Below are positions 9,068-16,506 of a DNA stretch of 64,000 bases, piece after piece. Position numbers and translations under genes: made by a program. Within the stretch, counting starts at the first letter, position 1, and every line of letters begins with the position of its first letter. Source of the stretch: DATFQE01 sp963739085 (lineage in GTDB: Bacteria; Actinomycetota; Thermoleophilia; Gaiellales; Gaiellaceae); NCBI GenBank assembly GCA_963739085.1, contig CAVTZA010000004.1, positions 186,001-250,000 of the forward strand, given 5' to 3'. Under the pieces are notes generated by a model, which searched no databases, was not told where the DNA came from, and saw only the letters and a list, made by a program, of their open reading frames with translations.

Positions 9068-9219
9068 TTAAATCCTCTCGTAGTAGTACTAGGGAGTGTG
9101 GAGGACGGGGAAGACGGCCTTCTACCGCATGGTTCCGCCAGTCTGCCTGGGGACGCGAACTGGGGAGAGACCGGAGTTACCGACAGGCCTCCGCGGAGGA
9201 TCGCCGGCCGTCCACACAT
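9068..9219. other. dnaA-dnaN spacer with weak DnaA-box-like ends
   Basis: This 152-base gap holds the dnaN leader (ribosome site GAGAGGA near 9073). GTGTGGA lies near the left end (about 9097) and TCCACAC near the right end (about 9210), forming an inverted pair, each a partial match to a DnaA box. No 9-mer matches TTATCCACA exactly and there is no AT-rich patch, so it looks weaker as an origin than the spacer upstream of dnaA. Confidence 0.35.
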
Positions 9220-10581
9220 TCAGCGGGCCTGCTTGATGCGCGCGGTCAACTCTTGCACGAGGTTGTACACAGAGCGATCCTCGCGGATCAGGCGCGCGAT
9301 CTTGGACGTAGCGTGGATGACGGTCGTGTGGTCGCGGCCGCCGAAGTGGCGCCCGATCTTGGGCAGCGAGGAGTCCGTCAGCTCGCGCGAGAGGTACATC
9401 GCCACCTGCCGCGGGTAGACGATGTTCTGGGAGCGCCTGTCGCCGCAGAGCTCGTCGAGCGAGAGGCCGAAGCGCTCCACGACCGTCTCCTGGATCCGCT
9501 CGATCGAGACCTCGGCCGGCTCACCCTGTGGGAAGACGTCACGGAGGACGTCCTGTGCGAGGTCGACCGTCATGAGCCGGCCCGTCAGCGACGAGAACGC
9601 GACCACCCTGGTGAGCGCCCCCTCGAGCTCGCGGATGTTCGTCGACACCCGGCTGGCGATGAACGTGAGCACCTGCGGGTCGGGCACGTGGATGCCGTCG
9701 GTCTTCACCCGCTTGCGCAGGATCGCGATGCGGGTCTCGAGGTCGGGCGGCTGGATGTCTGTGATCAGCCCCCATTCGAAGCGCGAGCGCAGCCGCTCCT
9801 CGAGCGTCGAGATCTCGCGCGGCGGCCGGTCGGACGAGATCACGATCTGGCGCCCGGCCTCGTAGAGCGAGTTGAAGGTGTGGAAGAACTCCTCCTGGAT
9901 CCGCTCCTTGCCCTCGAGGAACTGGATGTCGTCGATCATCAGCAGGTCGTAGCTGCGGTAGCGCTGCTTGAAGCCCTCGATCCGCTTGTCGCGCAGCGAG
10001 TTGATGAAGTCGTTCATGAAGGTCTCGCTGGTCACGTAGCGGACGGTCAGCGCGGCCGAGTGCTCCGCGACGTACTGGCCGACGGCCTGGAGCAGGTGCG
10101 TCTTCCCGAGCCCGGTGCCTCCGTAGATGAACAGCGGGTTGTAGGCCTGGGCCGGCGCTTCCGCCACGGCGAGCGCCGCGGCGTGGGCGAAGCGGTTGGA
10201 CGAGCCGATGACGAACGAGTCGAACGTGTACTTCGCGTTCAGCCCCTCGAAGACCGGACGAGCGCGCACCTGGACCTGGGGCGAGTTGGTCGACTTGGGG
10301 ACATCCTCGCGGTCGTTCGGCTCACGGACCTGCAGCCGTAGCGGACGCTCGTCGCCGGTGAACTCGCGAACGGCGGCCTGGACGAGCCCGAGGAAGTGGG
10401 CCTCGATCCACTCGCGCGTGAAGTCGTTGGGGACGGTCAGAACGACCGCGTCCGTGGAGACGGCCCCGCCGGCGACCTGATCGAACCAGGTGCGGTACGT
10501 CGTGTCGTTGAGCGCCTCTTTCAGACGGCCGGCGACCCCGTTCCAGAGGTCCTCCGCAGTCAGCTCTCGCTGGCGCTCCAC
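9220..10581 (-). CDS. dnaA: Chromosomal replication initiator protein DnaA
   Basis: AAA+ initiator that binds DnaA boxes and melts oriC. Domain I (DLWNGVAGRLKEAL) is followed by a short linker, then the AAA+ domain with Walker A GGTGLGKTH, Walker B LMIDDIQF and the sensor region. Domain IV carries the DNA-binding signature GRDHTTVIHA. GTG at 10581 gives a normal N terminus and has AGGGGAG upstream. ATG at 10626 would add 15 unusual residues and cannot be excluded. It is transcribed away from the DnaA-box cluster at 10661-10811. Confidence 0.95.
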   Translation of the reverse strand: MERQRELTAEDLWNGVAGRLKEALNDTTYRTWFDQVAGGAVSTDAVVLTVPNDFTREWIEAHFLGLVQAAVREFTGDERPLRLQVREPNDREDVPKSTNSPQVQVRARPVFEGLNAKYTFDSFVIGSSNRFAHAAALAVAEAPAQAYNPLFIYGGTGLGKTHLLQAVGQYVAEHSAALTVRYVTSETFMNDFINSLRDKRIEGFKQRYRSYDLLMIDDIQFLEGKERIQEEFFHTFNSLYEAGRQIVISSDRPPREISTLEERLRSRFEWGLITDIQPPDLETRIAILRKRVKTDGIHVPDPQVLTFIASRVSTNIRELEGALTRVVAFSSLTGRLMTVDLAQDVLRDVFPQGEPAEVSIERIQETVVERFGLSLDELCGDRRSQNIVYPRQVAMYLSRELTDSSLPKIGRHFGGRDHTTVIHATSKIARLIREDRSVYNLVQELTARIKQAR

Positions 10582-10626
10582 TCGACGGGTCCAACTCCCC
10601 TGATCGACGAAAAGAGGGGCGAGCAT

Positions 10627-10888
10627 AGCAGCGTCTCGGAGGCCTCACAACGGCTGTTCCTGTGGAGACTTCCGTGGACGACTTTTAGGGTTTTTGCAGG
10701 GAAAAGACCCACGTCCACACGGTTATCCACAGGTGGGGAAAGGGTCCGGTTCGTGCGGCGCCGAAGCCGCCTGCCTTGTGCGTTCTGGGTCGACCTTGCG
10801 ACTGTGGAAATCAGACTTCTCGAGACGCTCGTCTATACTCGTCGGGCTCCGGTTTGGAGCACCTTCTCCACTCAATCTCCTCTCCAAC
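10627..10888. other. Probable replication origin (oriC) between dnaA and rpmH
   Basis: A perfect DnaA box TTATCCACA lies at 10723-10731. Around it are relaxed versions on both strands: TGTGGAGAC (10661), CGTGGACG (10673), CGTCCACAC (10712) and TGTGGAAAT (10803). An AT-rich patch with TTTTAGGGTTTTTG and GAAAAG (10682-10706) stands out in a GC-rich sequence and could be the unwinding element. Transcription diverges from this gap: dnaA and the replication genes leave leftwards, rpmH and parAB rightwards. The right end also holds the rpmH promoter. Confidence 0.6.
10834..10839 (+). promoter_or_regulatory. -10 element for rpmH-rnpA
   Basis: TATACT is a near-consensus -10 hexamer, about 43 bases before the GTG start of rpmH. 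The -35 region at 17-18 bases upstream (TCAGAC) is a poor match. The leader just before the start codon (CTCCTCTCCAAC) shows no Shine-Dalgarno sequence. Confidence 0.4.
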
Positions 10889-11023
10889 GTGAAGCGCACC
10901 TATCAGCCCAACGTGCGTCGGCGGAAGCGCCGGCACGGCTTCCGGGCGCGGATGGCCACGCGCGCCGGGCAGGCGGTAATCAAGCGCCGGCGCGCAAGGG
11001 GCCGCAAGCGCCTGTCGGCCTGA
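10889..11023 (+). CDS. rpmH: 50S ribosomal protein L34
   Basis: A 44-residue, extremely basic ribosomal protein of the large subunit. It begins MKRTYQPNVRRRKRRHGFR and ends RGRKRLSA, a full-length match to the family signature (KRTYQPxxRRRxxxHGFRxRM). The start codon is GTG. rnpA follows 11 bases downstream, the near-universal rpmH-rnpA pair next to the origin. Confidence 0.96.
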   Translation: MKRTYQPNVRRRKRRHGFRARMATRAGQAVIKRRRARGRKRLSA

Positions 11024-11034
11024 GCGCCGCCGGA

Positions 11035-11382
11035 GTGCAGCGCCGCCACCGTCTCTCCCGATCGCGGGACTTCGAGGCGGTCTACCGGCACGGCCGCTCG
11101 TTCGCGAGCCGCTACCTCGTCCTCTACTGGTTCCCGCGGGAGGACGACGACGACGGCGAGCCGCGGCTCGGGCTCGCGATCCCCAAGTCGGTCGGCTCGG
11201 CGGTGACCCGCAACAAGCTCAAGCGGCGGCTGCGCGAGGCCTGGCGCGCGGGGCTCGAGACCGTCCCGGCCGGCCGCGACTACGTGCTCGTCGCGCGCCC
11301 AGGCCTTCCCGAGGCCGTGGACAGCCGCGGCGTCGAGTGGCTCGGCGAGCGGATCGACGAGGTTCTCCGGAGGGCCGCATGA
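11035..11382 (+). CDS. rnpA: Ribonuclease P protein component
   Basis: Protein cofactor (115 residues) of the RNase P ribozyme that trims tRNA 5' leaders. The N-terminal RLSRSRDFEAVYRHGRS and the RNR signature in SAVTRNKLKRRLREAWR are both present. The GTG start at 11035 lies 11 bases after rpmH; an open frame further upstream has no family similarity. The stop overlaps the yidD start (ATGA), so translation is coupled. Confidence 0.95.
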   Translation: MQRRHRLSRSRDFEAVYRHGRSFASRYLVLYWFPREDDDDGEPRLGLAIPKSVGSAVTRNKLKRRLREAWRAGLETVPAGRDYVLVARPGLPEAVDSRGVEWLGERIDEVLRRAA

Positions 11383-11609
11383 AGTACCCCGCGATGGGCG
11401 TCGTCTACGTCTGGCGATGGACCTTCGGCCCGCTGTTCGCCGGCTCGTGCAAGTACCACCCGAGCTGCTCGCAGTACGCGCTCGACGCGCTTCGGATGCA
11501 CGGCTTCGTCCGCGGCTCGATCCTCACCGGCTGGCGGCTGCTCCGCTGCAACCCGTGGAGCCACGGCGGCGTAGACCTCGTCTCCGACCAGAAGCTCTTC
11601 CGCCGGTGA
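11379..11609 (+). CDS. yidD: Membrane protein insertion efficiency factor YidD
   Basis: A 76-residue protein with the YidD signature: an amphipathic start (VVYVWRWTFGPLF), then CKYHPSCSQYALDAL and a downstream RLLRCNPWSHGG block, with the three conserved cysteines. It acts at the inner membrane with YidC. The ATG at 11379 overlaps the rnpA stop and has GGAGG seven bases upstream. It overlaps yidC at GTGA. Confidence 0.95.
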   Translation: MKYPAMGVVYVWRWTFGPLFAGSCKYHPSCSQYALDALRMHGFVRGSILTGWRLLRCNPWSHGGVDLVSDQKLFRR

Positions 11610-12424
11610 ACCCGCTCACCCCGATCGAGAACGTCCTCACGCACGTCCTCGAGTGGCTGCACGGCTCGGTCGGCCTGCCCTGGGCCTGGGCGATCGTGGC
11701 GCTCACGCTCATGGTGCGGATGCTGCTGGTGCCGCTGACCGTGCGGCAGATCCACTCGATGCAGCGCATGCAGGCGCACCTGCCCGAGATGAAGGCGATC
11801 CAGGCCAAGTACAAGGGCGACCGCGCGCGCATGAACCAGGAGTTGATGGGGTTCTACAAGGAGAACAAGATCAACCCGGCAGCCTCGTGCCTGCCGATCG
11901 TGGCGCAGATCCCGATCTTCTTCGCGCTCTACTTCGTCCTCAAGGACTTCGAGCGGGAGATCTTCCCGAACTATCCCAACAGCGACCTCGGCTGGCTCGG
12001 GATCGTCCCCAACATCACCGAGCCGGCCAACTCGCACTGGTCGGGCTACCTGCTGCTCGCCATCTACGCAATCAGCCAGACGGCCTCGACGCTGCTGATG
12101 TCCAGCACGATGGATCGGACGCAGCGGACGTTGCTGCTGATCCTGCCGCTCGCGTTCCTCTTCGTCGTTCTCAACTTCCCGGCCGGGCTCGTCCTCTACT
12201 GGGTGACCACGAACCTGTGGACGGTCGGGCAGGGCCTGATCACACGGAGGCTGGCGCCGAAACCGAAGCCGCCTGAGAAGCGCTCGTCGCGCACGCCGCC
12301 GAAGGACCGCGGCGGCGGTGAGGGCGACGGGAAGCCGGCCGAGCCGGCCGAGACGCCGCGGCAGCAGTCGGGCGGCCAGCAGCAGGCGCGCAAGGTCAAG
12401 CGGAAGAGGCGCGCGAAACGGTGA
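11606..12424 (+). CDS. yidC: Membrane protein insertase YidC/Oxa1
   Basis: Inserts membrane proteins with or without SecYEG. The 272-residue protein is the short Gram-positive form, without the large periplasmic domain of E. coli YidC. It has about five membrane segments, with TLMVRMLLVPLTVRQ (conserved positive residue in the groove) and CLPIVAQIPIFFALYFVL visible. The C-terminal 60 residues are a basic, glutamine-rich tail (ending KVKRKRRAKR) that probably binds ribosomes. The GTG start overlaps the yidD stop, and the stop overlaps the jag start. No lipoprotein cysteine is seen at the N terminus. Confidence 0.95.
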   Translation: MNPLTPIENVLTHVLEWLHGSVGLPWAWAIVALTLMVRMLLVPLTVRQIHSMQRMQAHLPEMKAIQAKYKGDRARMNQELMGFYKENKINPAASCLPIVAQIPIFFALYFVLKDFEREIFPNYPNSDLGWLGIVPNITEPANSHWSGYLLLAIYAISQTASTLLMSSTMDRTQRTLLLILPLAFLFVVLNFPAGLVLYWVTTNLWTVGQGLITRRLAPKPKPPEKRSSRTPPKDRGGGEGDGKPAEPAETPRQQSGGQQQARKVKRKRRAKR

Positions 12425-13128
12425 CCGGCGACGTCGTCCAGGCCGAGGGCCAGGGAGAGACCGTCGGCGAGGCGAAATGGTCAGCGCTCCGCGAGCTCGA
12501 GCGGCTGCAGCCCGGGCTCGACAAGGCGGCGGTCCGCTTCGACGTCCTCTCCGAGGGCCAGCGCGGCCTCCTCGGCGTCGGCTACGAGCCGGCGCATGTG
12601 CTCGCCACGGTTGCCAAGGAGGACGGGTACGCACCGTCGCCGCCCGCCGACGACCCCGAGGGGCCCGTCGCGGAGCGCGCCCGAGAGATCCTCGAGCGAA
12701 TCGTGGAAGGGATCGGCGTGCGGTGTCGGATCGAGCTGCACGAGGAGGAGGACGCGCTGGTCGCCACCTGCACCGGCGGCAACCTCGGCCTGCTGATCGG
12801 CAAGCACGGCCAGACGATCGACGCGGTGCAGTACCTCGTGAACGCGGCCGTCTCGCGAGCGTTTCCGGACGAGCGCAAGCAGATCGTCGTCGACGCGTCC
12901 GGCTACCGCGCTCGCCGCGAGGCGACACTGGCGGGCATCGCGCAGCGGAGCGCCGAGCGGGCGCTCCAGCAAGGCTCTCCTGTCGAGCTCGAGCCGATGA
13001 CGGCGGTCGAGCGCAAGGTCGTCCACCTTGCCTTGCGCGACCACCCCGGGGTCGAGACGACGAGCGAGGGCACGGAGCCGAACCGCTTCGTGGTCGTGGC
13101 GCCCGCGGGCTCCACGAATGGCGACTGA
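12421..13128 (+). CDS. jag: Jag/KhpB RNA-binding protein (Jag-N, KH, R3H)
   Basis: A 235-residue protein with three parts. The Jag-N region (residues about 1-50) contains a GETVGEAKWSAL motif. The KH domain includes the GLLIGKHGQTIDAVQYL GXXG-type loop. The C-terminal R3H domain has MTAVERKVVHLALRDHPGV. It is expected to bind RNA and affect cell division or membrane protein biogenesis, usually with KhpA. It sits between yidC and rsmG as in most Gram-positive bacteria, overlapping both by a few bases. Confidence 0.93.
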   Translation: MTGDVVQAEGQGETVGEAKWSALRELERLQPGLDKAAVRFDVLSEGQRGLLGVGYEPAHVLATVAKEDGYAPSPPADDPEGPVAERAREILERIVEGIGVRCRIELHEEEDALVATCTGGNLGLLIGKHGQTIDAVQYLVNAAVSRAFPDERKQIVVDASGYRARREATLAGIAQRSAERALQQGSPVELEPMTAVERKVVHLALRDHPGVETTSEGTEPNRFVVVAPAGSTNGD

Positions 13129-13711
13129 CGAGCGCCTCGAGCGCTGGCTCGACGGCGTCCTCTCCACCCCGGGCCTGACCGCGATCCGCGACCGCGCCGA
13201 AGCACGGCGCGCGCTCCTCGAGGACGCGCTGCGCGGCGCCGAGCTCGTCGCCCGGTTCGACGGTCCCGTCGTCGACGTCGGCTCCGGCGGCGGGACACCG
13301 GGCATTCCGCTCGCGGCCGCGCTGCCCGAGCGCGAGGTGACGCTGCTCGAGGCGAACGGGCGCAAGTGCGACTTCCTGCGCGCCTGGACGCCCGAGTTCC
13401 CGAACCTGCGTGTGGTCGCGGGCCGCGCGGAGGAGCAGCCCGTGGAGACCTACGGCGTCGCCGTCGCGAAGGCGCTCGCCTCGCCTGTCGTGGCGGCGGA
13501 ATGGATGCTGCCGCTCGTGCGCCCGGGCGGCGCGGCGATCCTCTGGGTAGGGCCGAGCGCGGACACCGCCGCCGTGTCCCGCGCGGCCGCGAAGCTCGCC
13601 GCCGGCCCGGCGAGTGAGCACGACGGACTGCTCGTCCTGCCCAAGGTCGGGCCCACCCCGGCGGGCTTTCCGCGCCGCCCCGGGATGGCCCGGAAACGTC
13701 CGTTGGTCTGA
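13118..13711 (+). CDS. rsmG: 16S rRNA (guanine-527-N7)-methyltransferase RsmG
   Basis: SAM-dependent methyltransferase modifying G527 of 16S rRNA. The SAM site reads VDVGSGGGTPGIPLA, followed by the acidic strand VTLLEANGRKCDFL and an AEEQP loop, all typical of RsmG/GidB. The length is 197 residues. The ATG at 13118 overlaps the jag stop. The first dispersed palindromic repeat begins 21 bases after its stop. Confidence 0.93.
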   Translation: MATDERLERWLDGVLSTPGLTAIRDRAEARRALLEDALRGAELVARFDGPVVDVGSGGGTPGIPLAAALPEREVTLLEANGRKCDFLRAWTPEFPNLRVVAGRAEEQPVETYGVAVAKALASPVVAAEWMLPLVRPGGAAILWVGPSADTAAVSRAAAKLAAGPASEHDGLLVLPKVGPTPAGFPRRPGMARKRPLV

Positions 13712-13731
13712 GTACTCTCGCGGCGATGTAT

Positions 13732-13897
13732 GGAGTTGGCCTCATGCTCAGGCGCTGTGCCGCCGGGCCGCGCTGGGCGGCGCGATGCGGCGTCCTCGGT
13801 CGCGCCCGTATGCCTTCGGATACGAACACTCCCTGCGTCCTTGCCTCGCACCACCCATCGCACCCCGTCGACGAGGCCCGAGCATGAGACCAACTCC
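13732..13897 (+). repeat. Dispersed palindromic element, copy 1 (before parA)
   Basis: This is the most divergent of five related elements in the window. Its arms are GGAGTTGGCCTCATGCTC (13732-13749) and GAGCATGAGACCAACTCC (13880-13897), which pair at 17 of 18 positions. Their sequence differs from the arms of copies 2, 4 and 5 (TAGGAGGGCTTGGCG), whereas the core (CGGCGTCCTCGGTCGCGCC and CTCCCTGCGTCCTTGCCTCG) is shared. The apex is GTATGCCTTCGGATAC, a short stem on a TTCG loop. The right arm runs into parA, which starts at 13884. Paired arms with changed sequence suggest that structure is conserved. Confidence 0.75.
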
Positions 13898-14648
13898 GGG
13901 GAAGATCTACGCGCTCGCGAATCAGAAGGGCGGGGTCGGCAAGACGACGACTGCCGTCAACCTCGCTGCCTGTCTCGCCGAGGCGGGCGAGCGCGTGCTG
14001 ATCGTCGATCTCGACCCGCAGGCCAATGCCACATCGGGTCTCGGCGAGCGCGCGAACGGCGCCTCGACCGCCGACTTGCTCGACGGAGCGCCGCTCGCCA
14101 CGCTCACGCGCGCGACCCGGTTCGCGGGGCTCGACCTCGTGCCGGCGAAGGCCGACCTGGCCGGCACGGCGGCCGACCTGGCGCGGCGGGACAACGCCGA
14201 GCACTACCTCGCAGAGGGGCTGAAAGACGCCACCGACCGCTACGCGTTCGTTTTCGTCGATTGCCCGCCCGCGCTCGGGCCGCTGACGGTGAACGCACTC
14301 GCGGCGGCGGATCGCGTGCTCGTGCCGGTGCAGGCCGAGTACTACGCGCTCGAGGGCCTCTCGCAGCTGCTGTCGTCGGTGAACGCGGTAAAGGGCCGGC
14401 TCAACCCGCGGCTTGCAGTCGGCGGCGTCCTGCTCACGATGGTGGACGGCAGGACGCGGCTGTCCGCGGACGTGGCTGCGGAGCTCGAGCGGCACCTCGG
14501 TGAGCTCGTCTTCCGCACCCGCGTCCCTCGCTCCGTCCGGGTTGCCGAGGCGCCGAGCCACGGCCTGCCGGTGATCGCCTACGACCGGCGCTCAGCGGGC
14601 GCCGAGGCGTACTGGAAGGTGGCGATGGAGCTTGTCGAACGTAGTTAG
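13884..14648 (+). CDS. parA: Chromosome partitioning ATPase ParA (Soj)
   Basis: Walker-type ATPase (254 residues) that moves ParB-parS complexes. The deviant Walker A motif KGGVGKT is at residues 15-21, followed by VDLDPQANATSGLG and the FVDCPPALGPLTVNAL motif. The C-terminal RVPRSVRVAEAPSHGLPV block is typical of the chromosomal Soj group. ATG at 13884 is the only sensible start and lies within the right arm of the repeat, so that element forms its leader. parB follows 27 bases downstream. Confidence 0.94.
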   Translation: MRPTPGKIYALANQKGGVGKTTTAVNLAACLAEAGERVLIVDLDPQANATSGLGERANGASTADLLDGAPLATLTRATRFAGLDLVPAKADLAGTAADLARRDNAEHYLAEGLKDATDRYAFVFVDCPPALGPLTVNALAAADRVLVPVQAEYYALEGLSQLLSSVNAVKGRLNPRLAVGGVLLTMVDGRTRLSADVAAELERHLGELVFRTRVPRSVRVAEAPSHGLPVIAYDRRSAGAEAYWKVAMELVERS

Positions 14649-14675
14649 CTGGTCACGAGGCCAAGCCGCCGCGTC

Positions 14676-15566
14676 TTGACCACGAGACCAGCAGCTGAAC
14701 CTTCGCGGCGCGGCCTCGGCCGTGGCTTCGAGGTGCTGCTCGGCGGCGCCGGCGAGCCCGAGCTCGCGCACCTGCCCGTCGAGATGATCCACCCCAACCC
14801 TCGTCAGCCGAGGCGGACGTTCGACCACGAGGCGACAAGCGGCCTGGCGGACTCGATTCGCGCCCAGGGCGTCGTCCAGCCGGTGGTCGTCCGGGTGCGG
14901 GAGGAGGGCGGGTACGAGCTGATTGCCGGCGAGCGCCGCTGGCGCGCGGCCCGCGAAGCGGGAGCCCCGACCCTGCCCGCCGTCGTCCGCGAGGCCGACG
15001 ACCGCGATGCACTCCTGCTCGGCCTGGTCGAGAACGTCGCCCGCGAGCAGCTGTCACCGGTGGAGGAGGCGCGCGCCTACGCGCTCCTGCTGGACGAGTT
15101 CGGGCTCTCGCTTGGCGAGATCGGGGAGCGCGTCGGCCGGTCGAAGCCGTCGGTCTCGAACCGGCTACGGCTCCTGGAGCTGCCCGACGACGTGCTCGCG
15201 ATGCTCGAACGCGGTGAGCTCTCCGAGGGTCACGCGCGTGCGGTGCTCGCCGTCCAGGGCCACGAGGACCGCCGCCGCCTGGCGCGCCTGATCGTCAGGC
15301 GCGGCCTTTCGGTGCGGGCGGCCGAGCGCGCCGCCCGCTGGGCGGGGGCCCGGACGAAGGCGCGCAAGGCCCGCGAGGCGCCGCTCGACCCCGTGCTCGC
15401 GGAGCGGGCCGTCGCAGCAGTCGAGCAGGCTGACGGGGTTGAAGGCCCGGGTGGTCGGACGCCGGCTCGAAGTCCGGCTCGCCGACGAGCACGATCTCGA
15501 ACAGCTCGTCGACGCTCTGGCGGCACGGCCGTAACTCCGGGGCCGACTCGCCCGTTGAAGTACTGA
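14676..15566 (+). CDS. parB: Chromosome partitioning protein ParB (C terminus frameshifted)
   Basis: Binds parS sites, spreads and, with ParA, segregates the origin. The N-terminal CTPase/ParB domain is clear (HPNPRQPRRTFD, SIRAQGVVQPVVVR, AGERRWRAA, VENVAREQLSPVEEA), as is the helix-turn-helix (VGRSKPSVSNRLRLL). After about residue 250 the frame changes. In the next frame the sequence continues LTGLKARVVGRRLEVRLADE and on to EQLVDALAARP with a stop at 15532-15534, the normal dimerisation domain. One extra G near 15428 explains it, so the intact gene would be 14676-15534. Confidence 0.9.
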   Translation: MTTRPAAEPSRRGLGRGFEVLLGGAGEPELAHLPVEMIHPNPRQPRRTFDHEATSGLADSIRAQGVVQPVVVRVREEGGYELIAGERRWRAAREAGAPTLPAVVREADDRDALLLGLVENVAREQLSPVEEARAYALLLDEFGLSLGEIGERVGRSKPSVSNRLRLLELPDDVLAMLERGELSEGHARAVLAVQGHEDRRRLARLIVRRGLSVRAAERAARWAGARTKARKAREAPLDPVLAERAVAAVEQADGVEGPGGRTPARSPARRRARSRTARRRSGGTAVTPGPTRPLKY

Positions 15567-15580
15567 TGGGAGTCGCCTGG

Positions 15581-15813
15581 ATGGAGGACATCGAGCCCCT
15601 GCAGGAAATCGCGGAGAACGACTGCGCACGCGCCCTTTTCCTGCGCATGGCTGCGCTCTCGCGGGAGGGCCGGCTCGAGCCGTTCCTGACGAGCTCGCGG
15701 CCGACGAGGAGCTCGACTCGGGCACGAAGGGCGCCGTCGTGGAGCTCGCTCACGACGCCCCGTTCCTGGCCGCTGTGGAGGAGTACCTCCTCTCCACGCG
15801 TCCCGTTCGCTGA
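15581..15813 (+). CDS. Small hypothetical protein, frameshifted
   Basis: Two frames read together give a coherent acidic protein of about 77 residues. It begins MEDIEPLQEIAENDCARALF and runs to GRLEPFLT near 15688; the next frame continues ELAADEELDSGTKGAVVELA to EEYLLSTRPVR with TGA at 15811-15813. A single missing base would join them. No known domain is recognised. It lies between parB and tRNA-Ile and may be transcribed with parAB. ATG at 15581 is chosen because the sequence before it overlaps the end of parB. Confidence 0.45.
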
Positions 15814-15827
15814 GTTCCGCCTCCGGC

Positions 15828-15833
15828 TACAAT
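15828..15833 (+). promoter_or_regulatory. -10 element for tRNA-Ile
   Basis: TACAAT lies ten bases before the first base of the mature tRNA. The upstream -35 region (TTCGCT at 15806-15811, 16-base spacer) is only a partial match. Confidence 0.4.
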
Positions 15834-15843
15834 CGCCGTCCCC

Positions 15844-15917
15844 GGGCGATTAGCTCAGTTGGTTAGAGCGCCGCTCTGATAAGGCGGAGGTCCGTGGTTC
15901 GAATCCACGATCGCCCA
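15844..15917 (+). tRNA. tRNA-Ile (anticodon GAT)
   Basis: A complete 74-base cloverleaf. The acceptor stem is GGCGAT-type (GGGCGAT with ATCGCCC), the D-arm GCTC/GAGC, the anticodon stem CCGC/GCGG with loop CTGATAA giving anticodon GAT, and the T-arm CGTGG TTCGAAT CCACG. The discriminator base is A and CCA is not encoded. GAT decodes isoleucine. Confidence 0.95.
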
Positions 15918-15993
15918 CTTCCTCGACCCGTGGCACTCGGCCGCAGGGGTGAGGTTTCACGATCGGGCCCTGAGCTAAGCTGACTGCGGCGCG

Positions 15994-16506
15994 ATGATCG
16001 AGATGGTCATCTACGGGGTCAGCTTCGACCTGGTCGGAAAGCAGCCGATCGTGCTGCTCAAGACCGCGGACGGGAATAAGTTCCTGCCGATCTGGATCGG
16101 CCATCCCGAGGCGGCGGCGATCCTCATGAAACTCCAGGGCGCGTCCACCCCGCGCCCGCTCACGCACGACCTCGTCACCGACATGCTCGAGCAACTCGAT
16201 GCCCAGGTCACCCGGATCACGGTGACGGAGCTCAAGGAGAACACGTTCTACGCGAGCATCACCCTCGCGCAGAACGGGTCCGAGATCGAGATCGACTCGC
16301 GCCCCTCCGACGCGATCGCCCTCGCCGTCCGGGCCGAAGCTCCGATCTACGCGAACGAGCGCGTGATCGAGGAGTCGGCGATCGAGTTCGAGGGCGAGGA
16401 GGTCAACGAGGAGGAGATCGTGGACGAGTTCCGCAAGTTCCTCGACGACGTCTCGCCCGACGAGTTCGCGGTCGAGGAAGACGACGGCGAAACGGAAGCC
16501 CGCTAG
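15994..16506 (+). CDS. Bifunctional nuclease domain protein (DUF151)
   Basis: A 170-residue protein with the BFN/DUF151 fold: VSFDLVGKQPIVLLK, then FLPIWIGHPEAAAI, HDLVTDMLEQL, and SRPSDAIALAVRAEAPIY, the family's most conserved block. Members have been reported with DNase/RNase activity in plants, while the bacterial role is not settled. The C-terminal 40 residues are strongly acidic and look disordered. It is a single gene that ends tail to tail with the CPBP protease, overlapping by 4 bases. Confidence 0.88.
   Translation: MIEMVIYGVSFDLVGKQPIVLLKTADGNKFLPIWIGHPEAAAILMKLQGASTPRPLTHDLVTDMLEQLDAQVTRITVTELKENTFYASITLAQNGSEIEIDSRPSDAIALAVRAEAPIYANERVIEESAIEFEGEEVNEEEIVDEFRKFLDDVSPDEFAVEEDDGETEAR

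Noticed and set aside
11405..13621. A 738-codon minus-strand open frame across yidC, jag and rsmG
   Set aside because: The plus-strand genes here are all firmly recognised; the antisense frame is arginine-rich filler.
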